From Dryomyza anilis (taxonomy: Eukaryota; Arthropoda; Insecta; Diptera; Dryomyzidae), in assembly GCA_951804985.1 (NCBI GenBank), contig OX638135.1, forward strand, positions 64,215,099-64,279,098: a DNA stretch of 64,000 bases, read 5' to 3'. Within the stretch, counting starts at the first letter, position 1, and each line of letters begins with the position of its first letter. This document shows, piece by piece, positions 25,295 to 35,860 of this stretch. The position numbers and the translations under genes were made by a program. The notes under the pieces are model-generated. The model did no database searches. It was not told the origin of the DNA and saw nothing but the letters and a program-made list of their open reading frames with translations.

Positions 25295-27287
25295 CACAGT
25301 GGGAGAAATGGCCAATCTAGCGGAGATTTATTAATAACTTCTGAAAAAATGCTGATATTTTGATTCGGAAAAAAATTGTATATAGTTAAAAATACAATAA
25401 ATAAAAATTAATACAAAAAGAATTTTTCGTATAAGATAAACATTTTTTATTTATTTTTTTTTTAATTTTCATATAAAAGTGATCTACTCAGTATCTGATG
25501 AGCTATCATATGACATATCATTTTCTTTATTTGTATTGGAAAGAAGACTGATAACATCATTATCTAACAGGTCATCCTTTTTTGAAGATAGCACTGGACC
25601 TTTCGATAACATGGTAATGAAAGGATCTGAAACAAATAGTGTATGTGCCAAGTCTTCCATCCACGCATGTAAAGTTGATAATCCACATTCATATAAATTT
25701 TCTTTGCACGGCAAATTTTTCACTATTTGTAAGTCGTTCATATTTTATGGAGATACATAACAAATTTCACATTTTTGAGATGATGATTCTGTTACAACAC
25801 TAAATACCTTCCCATCTATCTAGGTCATATGAAACTGATGATGAACTTCGTAATTTTCAATTTTACAGCCAAGTATTTTGGCAATTTGACTTTTGAAATT
25901 GTTCACATCATCAAGTCTGCTGTTTACTTTTGACAAAGTAATTTTAATGGCCTGCAACAACGAGTGGATGAAGGTATCATATTTTTCCAGAGTATGGTTG
26001 ATCCAAGAATTATTTGTAATGGTACCAAGCACACCGCAAACATATGTTGGTCGATCGTACAAGCGTCAACATTATTAAAATTGTGTCGATAAGTTGCGTG
26101 GCCACTACTTCCATGACAACCCCATTTGTAAATGGCAGTTATCTTTAGAGTGTTATTATGTTCGTTATTTTTTAAATCTTGGGTATGCGCAGCAAATATT
26201 CTGGCCACTGTAGGATCAATCAAGCATTATAAAGGTACCTCGAAAGAATGATCAGTAACTTGTAGATCAGAAGATTAAGCTTCCTCTGCTGTGTATTTAA
26301 TGAGTTATTTATCATCAGATTCAATGGCAGATTTCAATCTTTTCGGCAAAATTTCTTCTGTGGTCAACATCGATACGATCTTGTATAAACTAGTGCTGAC
26401 CGCAGAAATAAGTCCATCGCACGGGATTTCTTTGGCAATATCAGAGACATTTTTTAATTTTTCCTGACAGTCAGTAAAGCTTATTTCAGGTCACCCAGTA
26501 CTTGGAGTTGGGTCTATCAATAAAATTTCACCATTTAAAAACCCCCTTGTAATTTTTCTCAAAAATTCTTCGAGCTCGGTGGCTTTCTCTCCATTTCTAC
26601 TTGCAAATTTCAATGCGATGACTATCATTATATTTGCTTCTATCTATGATGTATTCATAAACATAGGATTGCACAGCAGAACATTTTTTATGCGTCATCT
26701 TCCTCACTCCAAACCAAAATAGCGCTCGCTTGGAAACTGACATTTTAGCTAAAAAAAATAATTTCTCAAAAAGTTGCGAAAAGTTGCAGCCCATTTTGGA
26801 CATATCACATCACAACACACTATATTAATTTAAAAATAAAACTTAGACCGAATCCAGTCGAATCACAGAAGTTTAACTCTACAACAGGTGAATTTATTGA
26901 TAAACATTATATTTCTTACTAGCACTATAAAAACAACGAAGCTATTACACAAAACATAATCACAGGTCACAAACACATTTTTTTTAGTTAATACATTCCT
27001 TTAACTTTAATAATAAAAGTAAATAGAATTTAACTTTCACTCAAAACAAATTTATTAAAAATTGCAGCTGGTTGTTAAAAAAGGCTGGAAAGTTTTTGGC
27101 TTCAGCTGGTGCACCATATGTTGTGTTTGAAGCTCTACAGCTGTGAGAATAATGAGAGTTAACCAAAATGGAATATGTCAATTATCTACCTGATGTATTA
27201 GTAATCGAAAATAAAATTATTTTGGCGCCAAATTAAATTTTGAAATTTGAATTAATCGGAGCTAGATTGGACATTTCTCCCACTGTG
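25295..27287 (-). mobile_element. Transib/RAG1-like DNA transposon
   Basis: A 1993-bp element whose inverted ends match at 26 of 27 positions, starting CACAGTGGGAGAAATG on each strand. CACAGTG is the sequence of the V(D)J signal heptamer; Transib ends are known to resemble it. The left flank CGACG is GC-rich, as Transib 5-bp target sites are. The right flank (ATGAG) is altered, so the TSD is not intact. The intact target, GGCGACGAGGTACC, survives inverted at 27825-27838. The interior holds a decayed minus-strand transposase. Confidence 0.75.
25484..26803 (-). pseudogene. Decayed Transib/RAG1-like transposase
   Basis: Fragments in family order are spread over frames. The central block (26223-25924) reads AIYKWGCHGSSGHATYRHNF, LVPLQ and ILWKNMIPSSTRCCRPLKLL. 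The last parallels the RAG1/Transib core region where a CDG-type catalytic Asp is followed by a P.S..C..PL motif. Here the Asp position is His (CHGSSG). Downstream (25741-25484) comes LYECGLSTLHAWMEDLAHTL, resembling the 'ALH' region before the catalytic Glu. A possible N-terminus (26803-26597) lies upstream. Stops and frameshifts separate the blocks, so it is inactive. Family assignment rests on these motifs plus the CACAGTG termini, not on a database search. Confidence 0.6.
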
Positions 27288-27847
27288 ATGAGGTACCCGT
27301 GTACCTCTTAAAAAAGAGCAACAAAATATATTATTTTTATAAGTTACACGAAAATTGAAATTGTATTTACACAGTTGTTATCCATTTTTAACACCTACAC
27401 GGAAATAAAATAGGCGTGATTGGCCATATGATACCCTTAACTCGACCACCTTTATTCATACACCTACATACAATTTGTACTGAAATATATGTTATTGATT
27501 TGGTTTTTATTATGTTTTCTAATTTTATTTATATAAAACTTATTTTGTGGACATTAGAAGTTTTCGAGAACATCTTGAATGCCAGATGGAATAGATATTT
27601 AACCAAAAACAATTAGATTTTTGCCACTAACATATAATTTTCCTCATATTGTCATCGAGAAACTCAAATATAAACTAAGTTAAAAAACGTTTGCAAACAT
27701 TAATAACTTTAAGGATGTATAAAAATACAAGTCAGAAAAGAGTTAATAACTCTATATAGACGGAAATACAAAATACTTAAGCACATTATTAGACTTTTCC
27801 CCAAAAAAATTGATGTAGGTACACGGGTACCTCGTCGCCCTGATTAA

Positions 27848-28179
27848 GGTGTTTTTTTCCGTCGCACACATAACGGTTAAACTGTACGTTTCAATTGTAA
27901 ATGTAAACATCTCAAATTTTACTACTGAGTAACTCATAATTTTACTACTGCCTACTCAAGGAAAACTTCAAACATAAGCCGGCGCAGCCAATTCAGAAAA
28001 AAAAATAGTCAAAAATTCTATTTCACAATTTCTACTGGGTTGTTTACTACAAATGACTGAGTGTACACTGAATAAAATCTATTTTTACGATAAATAGTTC
28101 AGATTTATTTAATCATATAATTCATTATTATTATTCATACAACATTATACGAATAATGTTTTATGATAAATATAAGATA
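27848..28179. other. No gene seen
   Basis: AT-rich DNA between the TTAA-flanked element and the LINE. A short inverted word, CATTAT...ATAATG, lies near 28142-28160. Nothing else recognisable. Confidence 0.5.
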
Positions 28180-28257
28180 AGGGGTTTTTTTTTCACGCTC
28201 AGGGGATGCCCCCTATACATGCAAAGCAATGTGTTGATCGTAAGAGGGGATGATAGG

Positions 28258-28935
28258 TTAAAAGGAGGGGGGAAAGATAGAGTAGTGTCGGTGAATATTT
28301 GTTTTGAACTTGCCAATATCAAAAATGTCGGGAAAAACGGACGCAAGGAGATTGTTCCACAAACGAATCGTGCGACTGAAGAACGAATTATCTCTATAAT
28401 GCGTGGTTCTGTTGAGAACCGAGTGGACTACGAAGGGGTGGGCTTGGTTTGACGCCCCAGTAGAACGAGAGAACACACGACCTGGTGGAATCAGGCCATG
28501 TATTTCCCTCGAACACTTGCCGTTGTAATACCTATAAAACAGGCTTACACACCCAATGGTCCTTCGGTGCTCAAGAGAACCAATAGACGATGAAATATTT
28601 TCATCCCCTATTAAATATATCGCACGTTGTTGGATTCGGTCCAGGAACTCCAAGGAGGGTTTTGAGGCCCCTGCCCAAATGTGCAAATTGAATTCCATTT
28701 TAGGCCGTATATAGGAAGTGTAGACAGTGCGTAAGTCAGCAGAAGTGAAGTATGTTTTACACCGTTTTAAAAAACCGAGGCACTTGGCCGCTTCTTTCGA
28801 CACATTAAATATGTGGTCATTCCAACGGAGATCACATTGAATTGATATGCCCAGAACGTCAAGAGCAGCTGACAGAGCAATATCCACAGAGTCCATATTG
28901 AGGGGATAACAGAACACATTAGGTCTTGCTTGCAT
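28258..28935 (-). pseudogene. LINE C-terminal (thumb/post-RT) domain
   Basis: An open frame of about 225 codons with LINE post-RT motifs: LGISIQCDLRWNDHIFNVSK, LGFLKRCKTYFTSADLRTVY, SYIRPKMEFNLHIWAGASKP and LEFLDRIQQRAIYLIGD. It ends FKTNIHRHYSIFPPSF. It has no RNase H domain, unlike the LINE at 62671-64000, so the two belong to different groups. This part is the best-preserved section of the element. Confidence 0.8.
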
Positions 28936-29035
28936 TAAAATCTACTCTATTTGCAACACCCCACTCGGAGATTGATTTAAGGTCATTATTGAGTGTGTCA
29001 TTCATAGTGCGTCTTTTACTCTCAATCTCCAAAGA

Positions 29036-30342
29036 GCGCTTGTTGAAGGAGTATGAATGACAAATGTTACTGTCATCTACAAAGGAATGAATGAAGGAAT
29101 CTGGGTCATGAAGGAATCTGGGTCAATGACAGAAGGTCATTGATAAATACCAGAAATAGGGACGGGGATATCTGGGTCATGAAGGAATCTGGGTCAATGA
29201 CAGAAGGTCATTGATAAATACCAGAAATAGGGACGGGGATAGGACGGAACCCTGCGGAACTCCAGAATTGAAGGAATGTTGTTCTGAAAGAACACCATCC
29301 ATCGCAACTCGTATTGAACCCTGGAGAAAACTCCATATCCATCGAGTAAATGGTACACCGACACCAAATGCAATTAGTTTTGAAACGAGGGCTTTATGCC
29401 ACACTCGATCAAAAGCCTTGGAAATATCCAGAGCAACAGCCTTACTCTCCCCGAAAAGGTGAACACAATTATTCCACGGAGAGGACCGCCATCAAGTCAC
29501 CTGTGGATCTGGCCCTACGGAAACCGGCGGTCACTGAGCAATTCGTTGTGCTCAAGATAGTTCACAAGGTGGAAGTTAATTACGCTCTCCATTACCTTGG
29601 AGAGTGCAGAGCATATTGCAATGGATCGGTAATTGGCAGGGTTCGTAGCCTCGCCCTTTTTTGGGACTGGCTGGACATTGGCAACCTTCCAAAAAGATGG
29701 AAAAACTCCTGTCGTGTAGGAGATGTTGAAAAGGTTACGCAACGGACAAGCCAGCATTGACGCGCACTTCTTCAACACATGGGCAGATATGCCATCTGGC
29801 CCAGAGGCTTTGTTAATGTTGAGGTTTGCTAAAACCTTTTTAACTGTCCGAGTTCGAAAATTAATCCCCGGCATTGCAGAAGAAACAAAATCGACATCGG
29901 GCAGTGGTTGATTGGAATTTGGGAGCGTTGAATTATTAGTAAATAATTCTGCCAAGAGATTAGCTTTATCAACCGGGTCAGTGAAGGTCTGGCCATTCAT
30001 AATAAGAGTTGGAGTAGACGATGTCGTCTGATTCTTCACTCTTTTTACGAATGACCAGAAATTTTTACTACCTCTGTGGTAGAGTTGGACCTTTTTGCGC
30101 GCGTTTTGCTCATGAAGAAACTTTTCGCGCGAGATCACGGCATTACAGCGATTCCTAGCCTGTATACGAAGTCTTTCAGTATCAGCATTCTTGTTAGAAC
30201 GCCAAGTCTGAAAGGCTTCCTCTTTCGACCTGACTGCAATCCTGCAAGTCTCATTAAACCAAGAGTGGTCCTTAGGTTTAATGCTAATTTTTTTAGAAGG
30301 TATGAAGGACCGCATACCTAATAAAATAATATTTTGTACCAT
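29036..30342 (-). pseudogene. LINE reverse transcriptase domain, frameshifted
   Basis: The first part (30342-29515) shows the pre-RT linker HSWFNETCRIAVRSKEEAFQ, RT block NINKASGPDGISAHVLK and WKVANVQPVPKKGE plus NYRSIAICSALSKVMES. Around 29515-29404 small frameshifts interrupt the block containing the first catalytic Asp (ALDISKAFDRVWHK). 29404-29177 gives FNSGVPQGSVLSPSLFLVFI. The second catalytic motif, FVDD, lies near 29080. A 71-bp tandem duplication between these (29101-29241) shifts the frame again. The enzyme is inactive. Confidence 0.85.
29101..29241. repeat. 71-bp tandem duplication inside the LINE
   Basis: Two almost perfect copies start CTGGGTCATGAAGGAATCTG at 29101 and 29172. 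As 71 is not a multiple of three, the duplication breaks the reverse transcriptase frame just before the FVDD motif. Confidence 0.9.
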
Positions 30343-31160
30343 TAAGCCGCAGCATTTATGTCTCTGTCAGCGAAACACAATTTCCAATTAAAGTTGCGAA
30401 AAAAATCATTTAACGCAACCCAATTTGCTTTTTCGTAAAGCCATACATTCCTCTTCGGGGCTTCAATCGAAGAGGCGCGTAAACTAGAATACGAAAACTC
30501 AGCGGAAACAGTACAGTGGTCGGAATTACCAAGAGGTGCAAGGACATTTACATCATATTTTTCATGATGTGAAGTCGGAAAAAGGTCTAGAACTTTTGCG
30601 TTTTGCCCGCCGATGCGAGGAATATACGTCGGCTCCTTCACCATTTGAGTGAGTTGGTTACACTCGGCAAAAAGTTCAACATAACAACCCTCCTGTGTTG
30701 ATAGACCCGAGTGGCTCAACCAAGTGGCGTTGTGCACATTAAAATCGCCTGCAACAACAATTTCACAGCCTGGAAATTGCTCCAATATATTTGAGATCGA
30801 ATCAGATAAGGCATCCAGCTTATTACAGGTGGAAACCCTATCTAGATTCGGACTCCTATAAAGAAAGCACAAGAGCATGATGTGTGCTTGGATTTTGAAT
30901 ATAACCCAAATTGTATTAAATTCGCTATCCGACAAACCATGTTGTTGCTGCAGTTGATACGCAACGTCACTCCGAATAAATAGAGCAAGGCCCCTATGGG
31001 CAGAGAATAATGGCAATAGGTGATAACCAGGCACATGAAAATCCAGTGGATCTGTACTCTCATGAACCTGAGTCTCATCTAGTGCTATTATTTGAGGTCT
31101 ATGGATGGACATATACGCATAAACAGAGAAAAAATCGCCCTCAGCCCACGAACGTTGCAA
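30342..31160 (-). pseudogene. LINE endonuclease domain (APE-like)
   Basis: This would nick target DNA to prime reverse transcription. The open frame begins near LQRSWAEGDFFSVYAYMSIH and carries family motifs in order: IIALDETQVHES (catalytic Glu region), LALFIRSDV, LLCFLYRSPNLD, IVVAGDFNVHNATWLSH (D.N motif) and LGNSDHCTVS (SDH motif). The frame ends with TAA at 30342, where the stop overlaps the ATG of the next frame by one base. In an intact LINE the two are one polypeptide, so this is a one-base frameshift. Confidence 0.85.
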
Positions 31161-31736
31161 AAATCTATGCGGAATTTTTGCGACATTTTCCTACCGGGCA
31201 AGTTCAAAACAATCAAACATACCACTAACGTGCAGCAGTTGACACAAACAAATGAGAGCGCAAGCAAAGAAGTGGCGAGTGTTATGCCTTAACCACAGCG
31301 TAGCTTACGCACTCAGTGCAGCATCAACCGTGCACGACAGTAGCGGGGAGTAGGATGGGGAAGGGAAGAATAACGAAAAACAAAACACAATTGCGGCAGA
31401 GGGCATAGAAGAACCCCTTGCGTTGGCAATTGCAAATAAAAAAACAATGCAGCGAGTGCAGCAACGCAGCAGCCAGTGCAGCAGACGAAACCGGTTTGGT
31501 TTATTGTTGTTGTGATTGTGGGTTTAATGTTGTTTTTAATTTATTTGGTTTATTGTTTGCGCTGATTTATTGATATTCATTTTCTTCATTTTTCGACTTT
31601 ATTTTGTAGCTATTAAAAAACGACACTGGACTTTGCATAAATTTTAACACAAATAATTTAAATAGACGACGGACAGGCGACGAACGAGTAAAAATGTAGG
31701 AGGTCTAGGCGACACCATGGCTATGTCGAATATTTT

Positions 31737-31954
31737 GAGAGCAAAAACATTGCGAACCTATATTTAATAAATTACTCTCTCTACAAACTTTTTGGGTAAC
31801 ACAAATTTCTTTTTGATTTTTGGCAAAAAGTAATATCTGGACACAGATTTGTTTGCCAATTATCCGTAGGGCAAGGTTCATATTATATTTTGTGATAAAG
31901 TTTGCATCTACACAATGTCGAAATTGTGCGATAACTTGCGATATAAATTACAAA
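31737..31954 (+). repeat. Fragment of the second foldback repeat (left of ATACCC copy 3)
   Basis: Matches 59430-59663 and, inverted, 55308-55520. Shared words include GGACACAGATTTGTTTGCCA and GATAACTTGCGATATAAA. The fragment resumes after the ATACCC element at 32475-32530 (TTTTGCAACTTTGACTCGAT, also at 60438). Confidence 0.8.
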
Positions 31955-32474
31955 CCAGTTTGGAAGGTTAGTTCACATGGGAAATTTTAAACTTGGTGTT
32001 ATTATGAGAGTTAGGATTATCAAAATTATAGTAGGTCTAAGCCGACTATAAATACCCTACACATATGTGTGGTTACCAATCAAAGTGGTATATAGGTCAC
32101 CAGGGTATACGAATCCTGAAAATGAAATTGTATGAGGTATTTGAACATAAGTGGTCGGTTCTCAGGGCACAATAGAGCAATCATGCAAATTTTCTTGTTC
32201 GTACAGCTTAGATATATAAGTAATCTAAATCTAAGGTTTTATTGCTTTAGCTCTTCTACTTTTTCTGTAATCGGGTTTCAACATACAGAAGGACAGACGG
32301 ACAGACAGACAGGCGGACAGACAGACGGACAGACAGGCGGACATCGTTAAATCGATACAGGAGGTCATGCTGATCAAGAATAAATATACTTTTCCATACC
32401 GGATATAGTTTCTTAAGGGGGTTACAAACGGCGTACCAAACTGAATATACCATTGCACTCTTAGTGTATGGTAT
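31955..32474 (+). mobile_element. ATACCC element, copy 3 (short)
   Basis: Begins CCAGTTTGGAAGGTTAG and ends GTGTATGGTAT, inside a foldback-2 repeat fragment, between AA dinucleotides. It keeps the subterminal palindrome (GTCTAAGCCGACTATAAATA) and a (GACA)n tract at 32283-32340, but lacks ~230 bp of the interior. Confidence 0.85.
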
Positions 32475-32530
32475 AAAAACGGCATTTTTGCAACTTTGAC
32501 TCGATTTTTTTGTAAAATCTCGACGTATTG

Positions 32531-33373
32531 GGCAAATTATTAGTACACAGCAAGAATTAGGAGACCGAAATCAATTCAGTGAAAATTTCCTTTTCTTGCA
32601 TATTGCTGCATTTGTAATTATGAAATCAAATAGAATAATAAATTGGATACATTTTAAATGCTGGTGAAAAGCGACATACATTCATATGACATTCCATTTA
32701 TCAACGAAATAGTATGGTTGAAATATTATGTAATATACGTGTATGTTGTATTTATTGTTGATGTCTTATCTGTAGTATGTCATTTTAAAGTTGTATTGTT
32801 GTGTCGTTTTTCCCTGTATTTCGATTAGGTTTTGCTCCTTTAACTTTTGAACAAAAGAAATAATTTGGGACCAAAAATTTTATACAATACCGAGAACATT
32901 CATAACAGTATAATTTGACTTTGTTGTTATGCCCGCAGGACACAGCTATATTATTATATATGAACTCTGAACTTTAAACATAAATATTACTTGTTTGAAC
33001 ACTACTTTTATTCATGTAGCGAGTATCTTTTTCATCTAAATCATTAAAATTGTACTTTGACACTTACATTTCAAAAAGTGAAGTTAATCGATTTGGGAAT
33101 TGAGCGGCTCATATATTGTTGAAGTTCATGGTTAGGTGGTTTTAAAACCGGCTCAACCACAGTCAGGAAACCGGCATCCGGGACCGTTGTGTGTATCTAT
33201 TATGTCATTCAAATCATTCTATTATTTTTGGTTACGCCGTAAAATGTCATTAAAAAAACGGTGTATAAATGACGATCAAATGTAATATACACAGATTTAA
33301 ACATAATTTAATATACATAAATTAATTATTGTTAGATAACCTTTAACACAAATATGTTGAAAATTCAACACAT
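32531..33373. other. No gene seen
   Basis: AT-rich single-copy-looking DNA. I see no conserved motif, long open frame or repeat boundary in it. Confidence 0.5.
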
Positions 33374-33595
33374 ACACCCAGAAAAAAATACTATATAAAT
33401 AATAGTTTTTTACTATTAAAAATAGTCAATATGATAAATTATTATTTTAATCGGAAAACACCATTAAATACTAGAAAATACCATGAAATTGCCACTGGGT
33501 TTGTATGAAAAGTTTTATTTTTTGTATACTATTAAATCAATAATTGTCCTATTGACCAATTTTAATGGGATTTGAGGGAATTTATTTCTGAGTGT
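33374..33595. mobile_element. Small TIR element (222 bp)
   Basis: Ends are ACACCCAGAAAAAAAT and its near-complement ATTTATTTCTGAGTGT (14 of 16 positions). The interior is non-coding and AT-rich. The ends resemble those of the 38087 element (ACACTAAGAAAACAA), so both may belong to one superfamily of ACAC-ended MITEs. Confidence 0.55.
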
Positions 33596-33732
33596 AGCTT
33601 GTGTTTGTAGACAACTTTAAATACATAACTCTGACAGAATAAAGGTTTCATTACAGTTAAAATCATACATAAAAAGCAGTGATAAACAAAAAAAAAGAGT
33701 TTTATAAAAATTATATATAATAAAAACAAAAA

Positions 33733-33867
33733 ATGACGCTGGATGAAAAACAAAATGTGCCGGAGCTAACCAAAGATAGACCAGAAATGCCACAGACAAC
33801 GACTCTTGATAAACAAATGAAAGAGGGTTCCAATGAAAAATACAACATAAACAAAACATCCAAACAG
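33733..33867 (+). CDS. Candidate first coding exon of an unknown gene (partial)
   Basis: An ATG in a good insect start context (AAACAAAAAATG) opens 45 codons that end exactly at CAG|GTAAGT (33868), a consensus splice donor. The peptide starts MTLDEKQNVPELTKDRPEMP and is hydrophilic, rich in Lys, Glu, Thr and Asn, like a cytosolic N-terminus. Codons are varied, not A/T-only, unlike the surrounding DNA. The exon ends in phase 0. No downstream exon is recognised; the next kilobases are (AT)n and repeats, as expected in a large intron. I do not recognise the protein. It could also be chance: reading on without splicing gives only 53 codons. Confidence 0.4.
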
Positions 33868-33927
33868 GTAAGTTACACCAAAAACAAGTAAAAAAGAGAT
33901 CAAATGTATATATATTATTGTTTTTGC

Positions 33928-34590
<663 letters not shown>

Positions 34591-35860
34591 TAATGGAAAA
34601 AAATTAAATGGTAACTGTTTGCATTTGTTAAATTGTTATAAATATTGTCGACAATAAACAACCTTGAGATGACTAAAGACCGTTTGCAGCTTGTAGAACC
34701 ATTCACTAACTTCAAAAAAAAAAAAAAAAAAAAAACAAAAATTTAAGTCACCTGCCTTTATTAACAAAATATAAGGCACATCTATATTACATGGTTCAAA
34801 AAAACGACTTTTTCGAAATTCAAACGGGGCCCACCCTAAAAAGTTTAAGCACGTTACAAAAAGCAATTCACAAAAAATGTTTGGCCAAATCGAAAAATGT
34901 TTAGAGGTCACGCATAGCGATTTTTTGTTTTTATCCCATTTAAAATCGTTAGTAGGTAGGTCTGATTAAAGTTGAATAACTTTTTTAGTTTGAATTTTGA
35001 TGAAATTTTGGAATCTTGAACATAATTCACTACACATGACAATGGAATTATCATAATTTTTATTCGACCATTTTCGTAGATATTTCACACCTCTTTTCGC
35101 CATCTTGCTACAGATTTAAAATGTGTCGATAAATTTTCTTAAATATACAATATTTTGGTCACTCATTTTCATTGTTTATAACATTTTCTTTTGAAGAGTT
35201 TCTTCTTTATGAGCGATGTTACGAGTGTACTCTTTTCACGAAATAATCATTAAAAAACAATAAACTCAAAAAAAATAGAAAGACAGTAAATAATGACTAT
35301 TTAATGTCTCGTTCGTGAATTTGTTGTAAGAAATGTTTGAAATTTTGAATTTCTGAAGGCTTTAGTACGCCAAATTAAAAAAATATAAAAAAAAATTGAA
35401 TCATGTCAAGCAGAGATAATTTTCTGTAAACGTATAAACTTTGTCACGTCAGGTCACATGGTGAATAAAAAATCATTGTTTTTAAACAAAATTATATAAC
35501 TCAAAACTAATATGTAAATTTAATTTTGGAGCATTTTTGAGAAATTTTTACATCTGCTTTCGAATCCGATACCAGAATATATATATCCGATACCAAAATA
35601 TATATTTCGCTTGTGGTCCTTGGGAGAAATTTACAGAGAAATACACAAATGTGTGAAATTAGAATAAAAATGGAAGTTTTTGTCTTTTTATTTCTCAAAA
35701 TCCGTAGCCGATATCGGAATATTTTTTTTTGGTTTTTGACCATATTGATAGTGATTAGAAATAAGTTAGTGTGAATGAAAGATATCACTTGCAGTCGCTG
35801 GAATAAATTTACAAACAAATGCACAAAAATGTGAAATTTGAATTAAATTGGATTATTTGC
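34591..35860. other. No gene; 22-base poly(A) at 34716
   Basis: An AATAAA at 34654 and a ~22-base A run beginning near 34716 could mark the tail of a degenerate retroposed copy, but the sequence before it is not recognisable. A short direct repeat of TCCGATACCA.AATATATAT lies at 35564-35610. Nothing else stands out. Confidence 0.4.

Larger units (their letters stand above)
25284..27843. mobile_element. TTAA-flanked inverted-repeat element (piggyBac-like MITE?)
   Basis: Outer ends are inverted copies: TCAGGGCGACG followed (after the nested transposon) by AGGTACCCGTGTACC on the left, and GGTACACGGGTACCTCGTCG then CCCTGA on the right. Both ends are bordered by TTAA (25280-25283 and 27844-27847). 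Without the nested Transib element the unit would be about 0.57 kb. TTAA duplication is the piggyBac signature, and a piggyBac relic lies 1.5 kb upstream, but the TIR itself does not identify the family. Confidence 0.6.
28180..31736 (-). mobile_element. Non-LTR retrotransposon (endonuclease + RT), broken
   Basis: Read from 31736 down to 28180. A CAG-rich 5' part (31330-31500) is followed by an APE-type endonuclease, a reverse transcriptase and a C-terminal domain in standard LINE order. The organisation and the sequence of the C-terminal part resemble Jockey/CR1-like LINEs; the exact clade cannot be fixed. No ORF1 (gag-like) is visible upstream, so the copy is probably 5'-truncated. No poly(A) tail is obvious at the 28180 end. 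Confidence 0.8.

Noticed and set aside
29211..29760. Plus-strand frames opposite the LINE
   Set aside because: They are shadows of the minus-strand reverse transcriptase gene, whose family motifs are clear.
33371..33600. The small TIR element as a promoter of the candidate exon at 33733
   Set aside because: It is close upstream, but no TATA box or initiator can be tied to the exon; proximity alone is not evidence.
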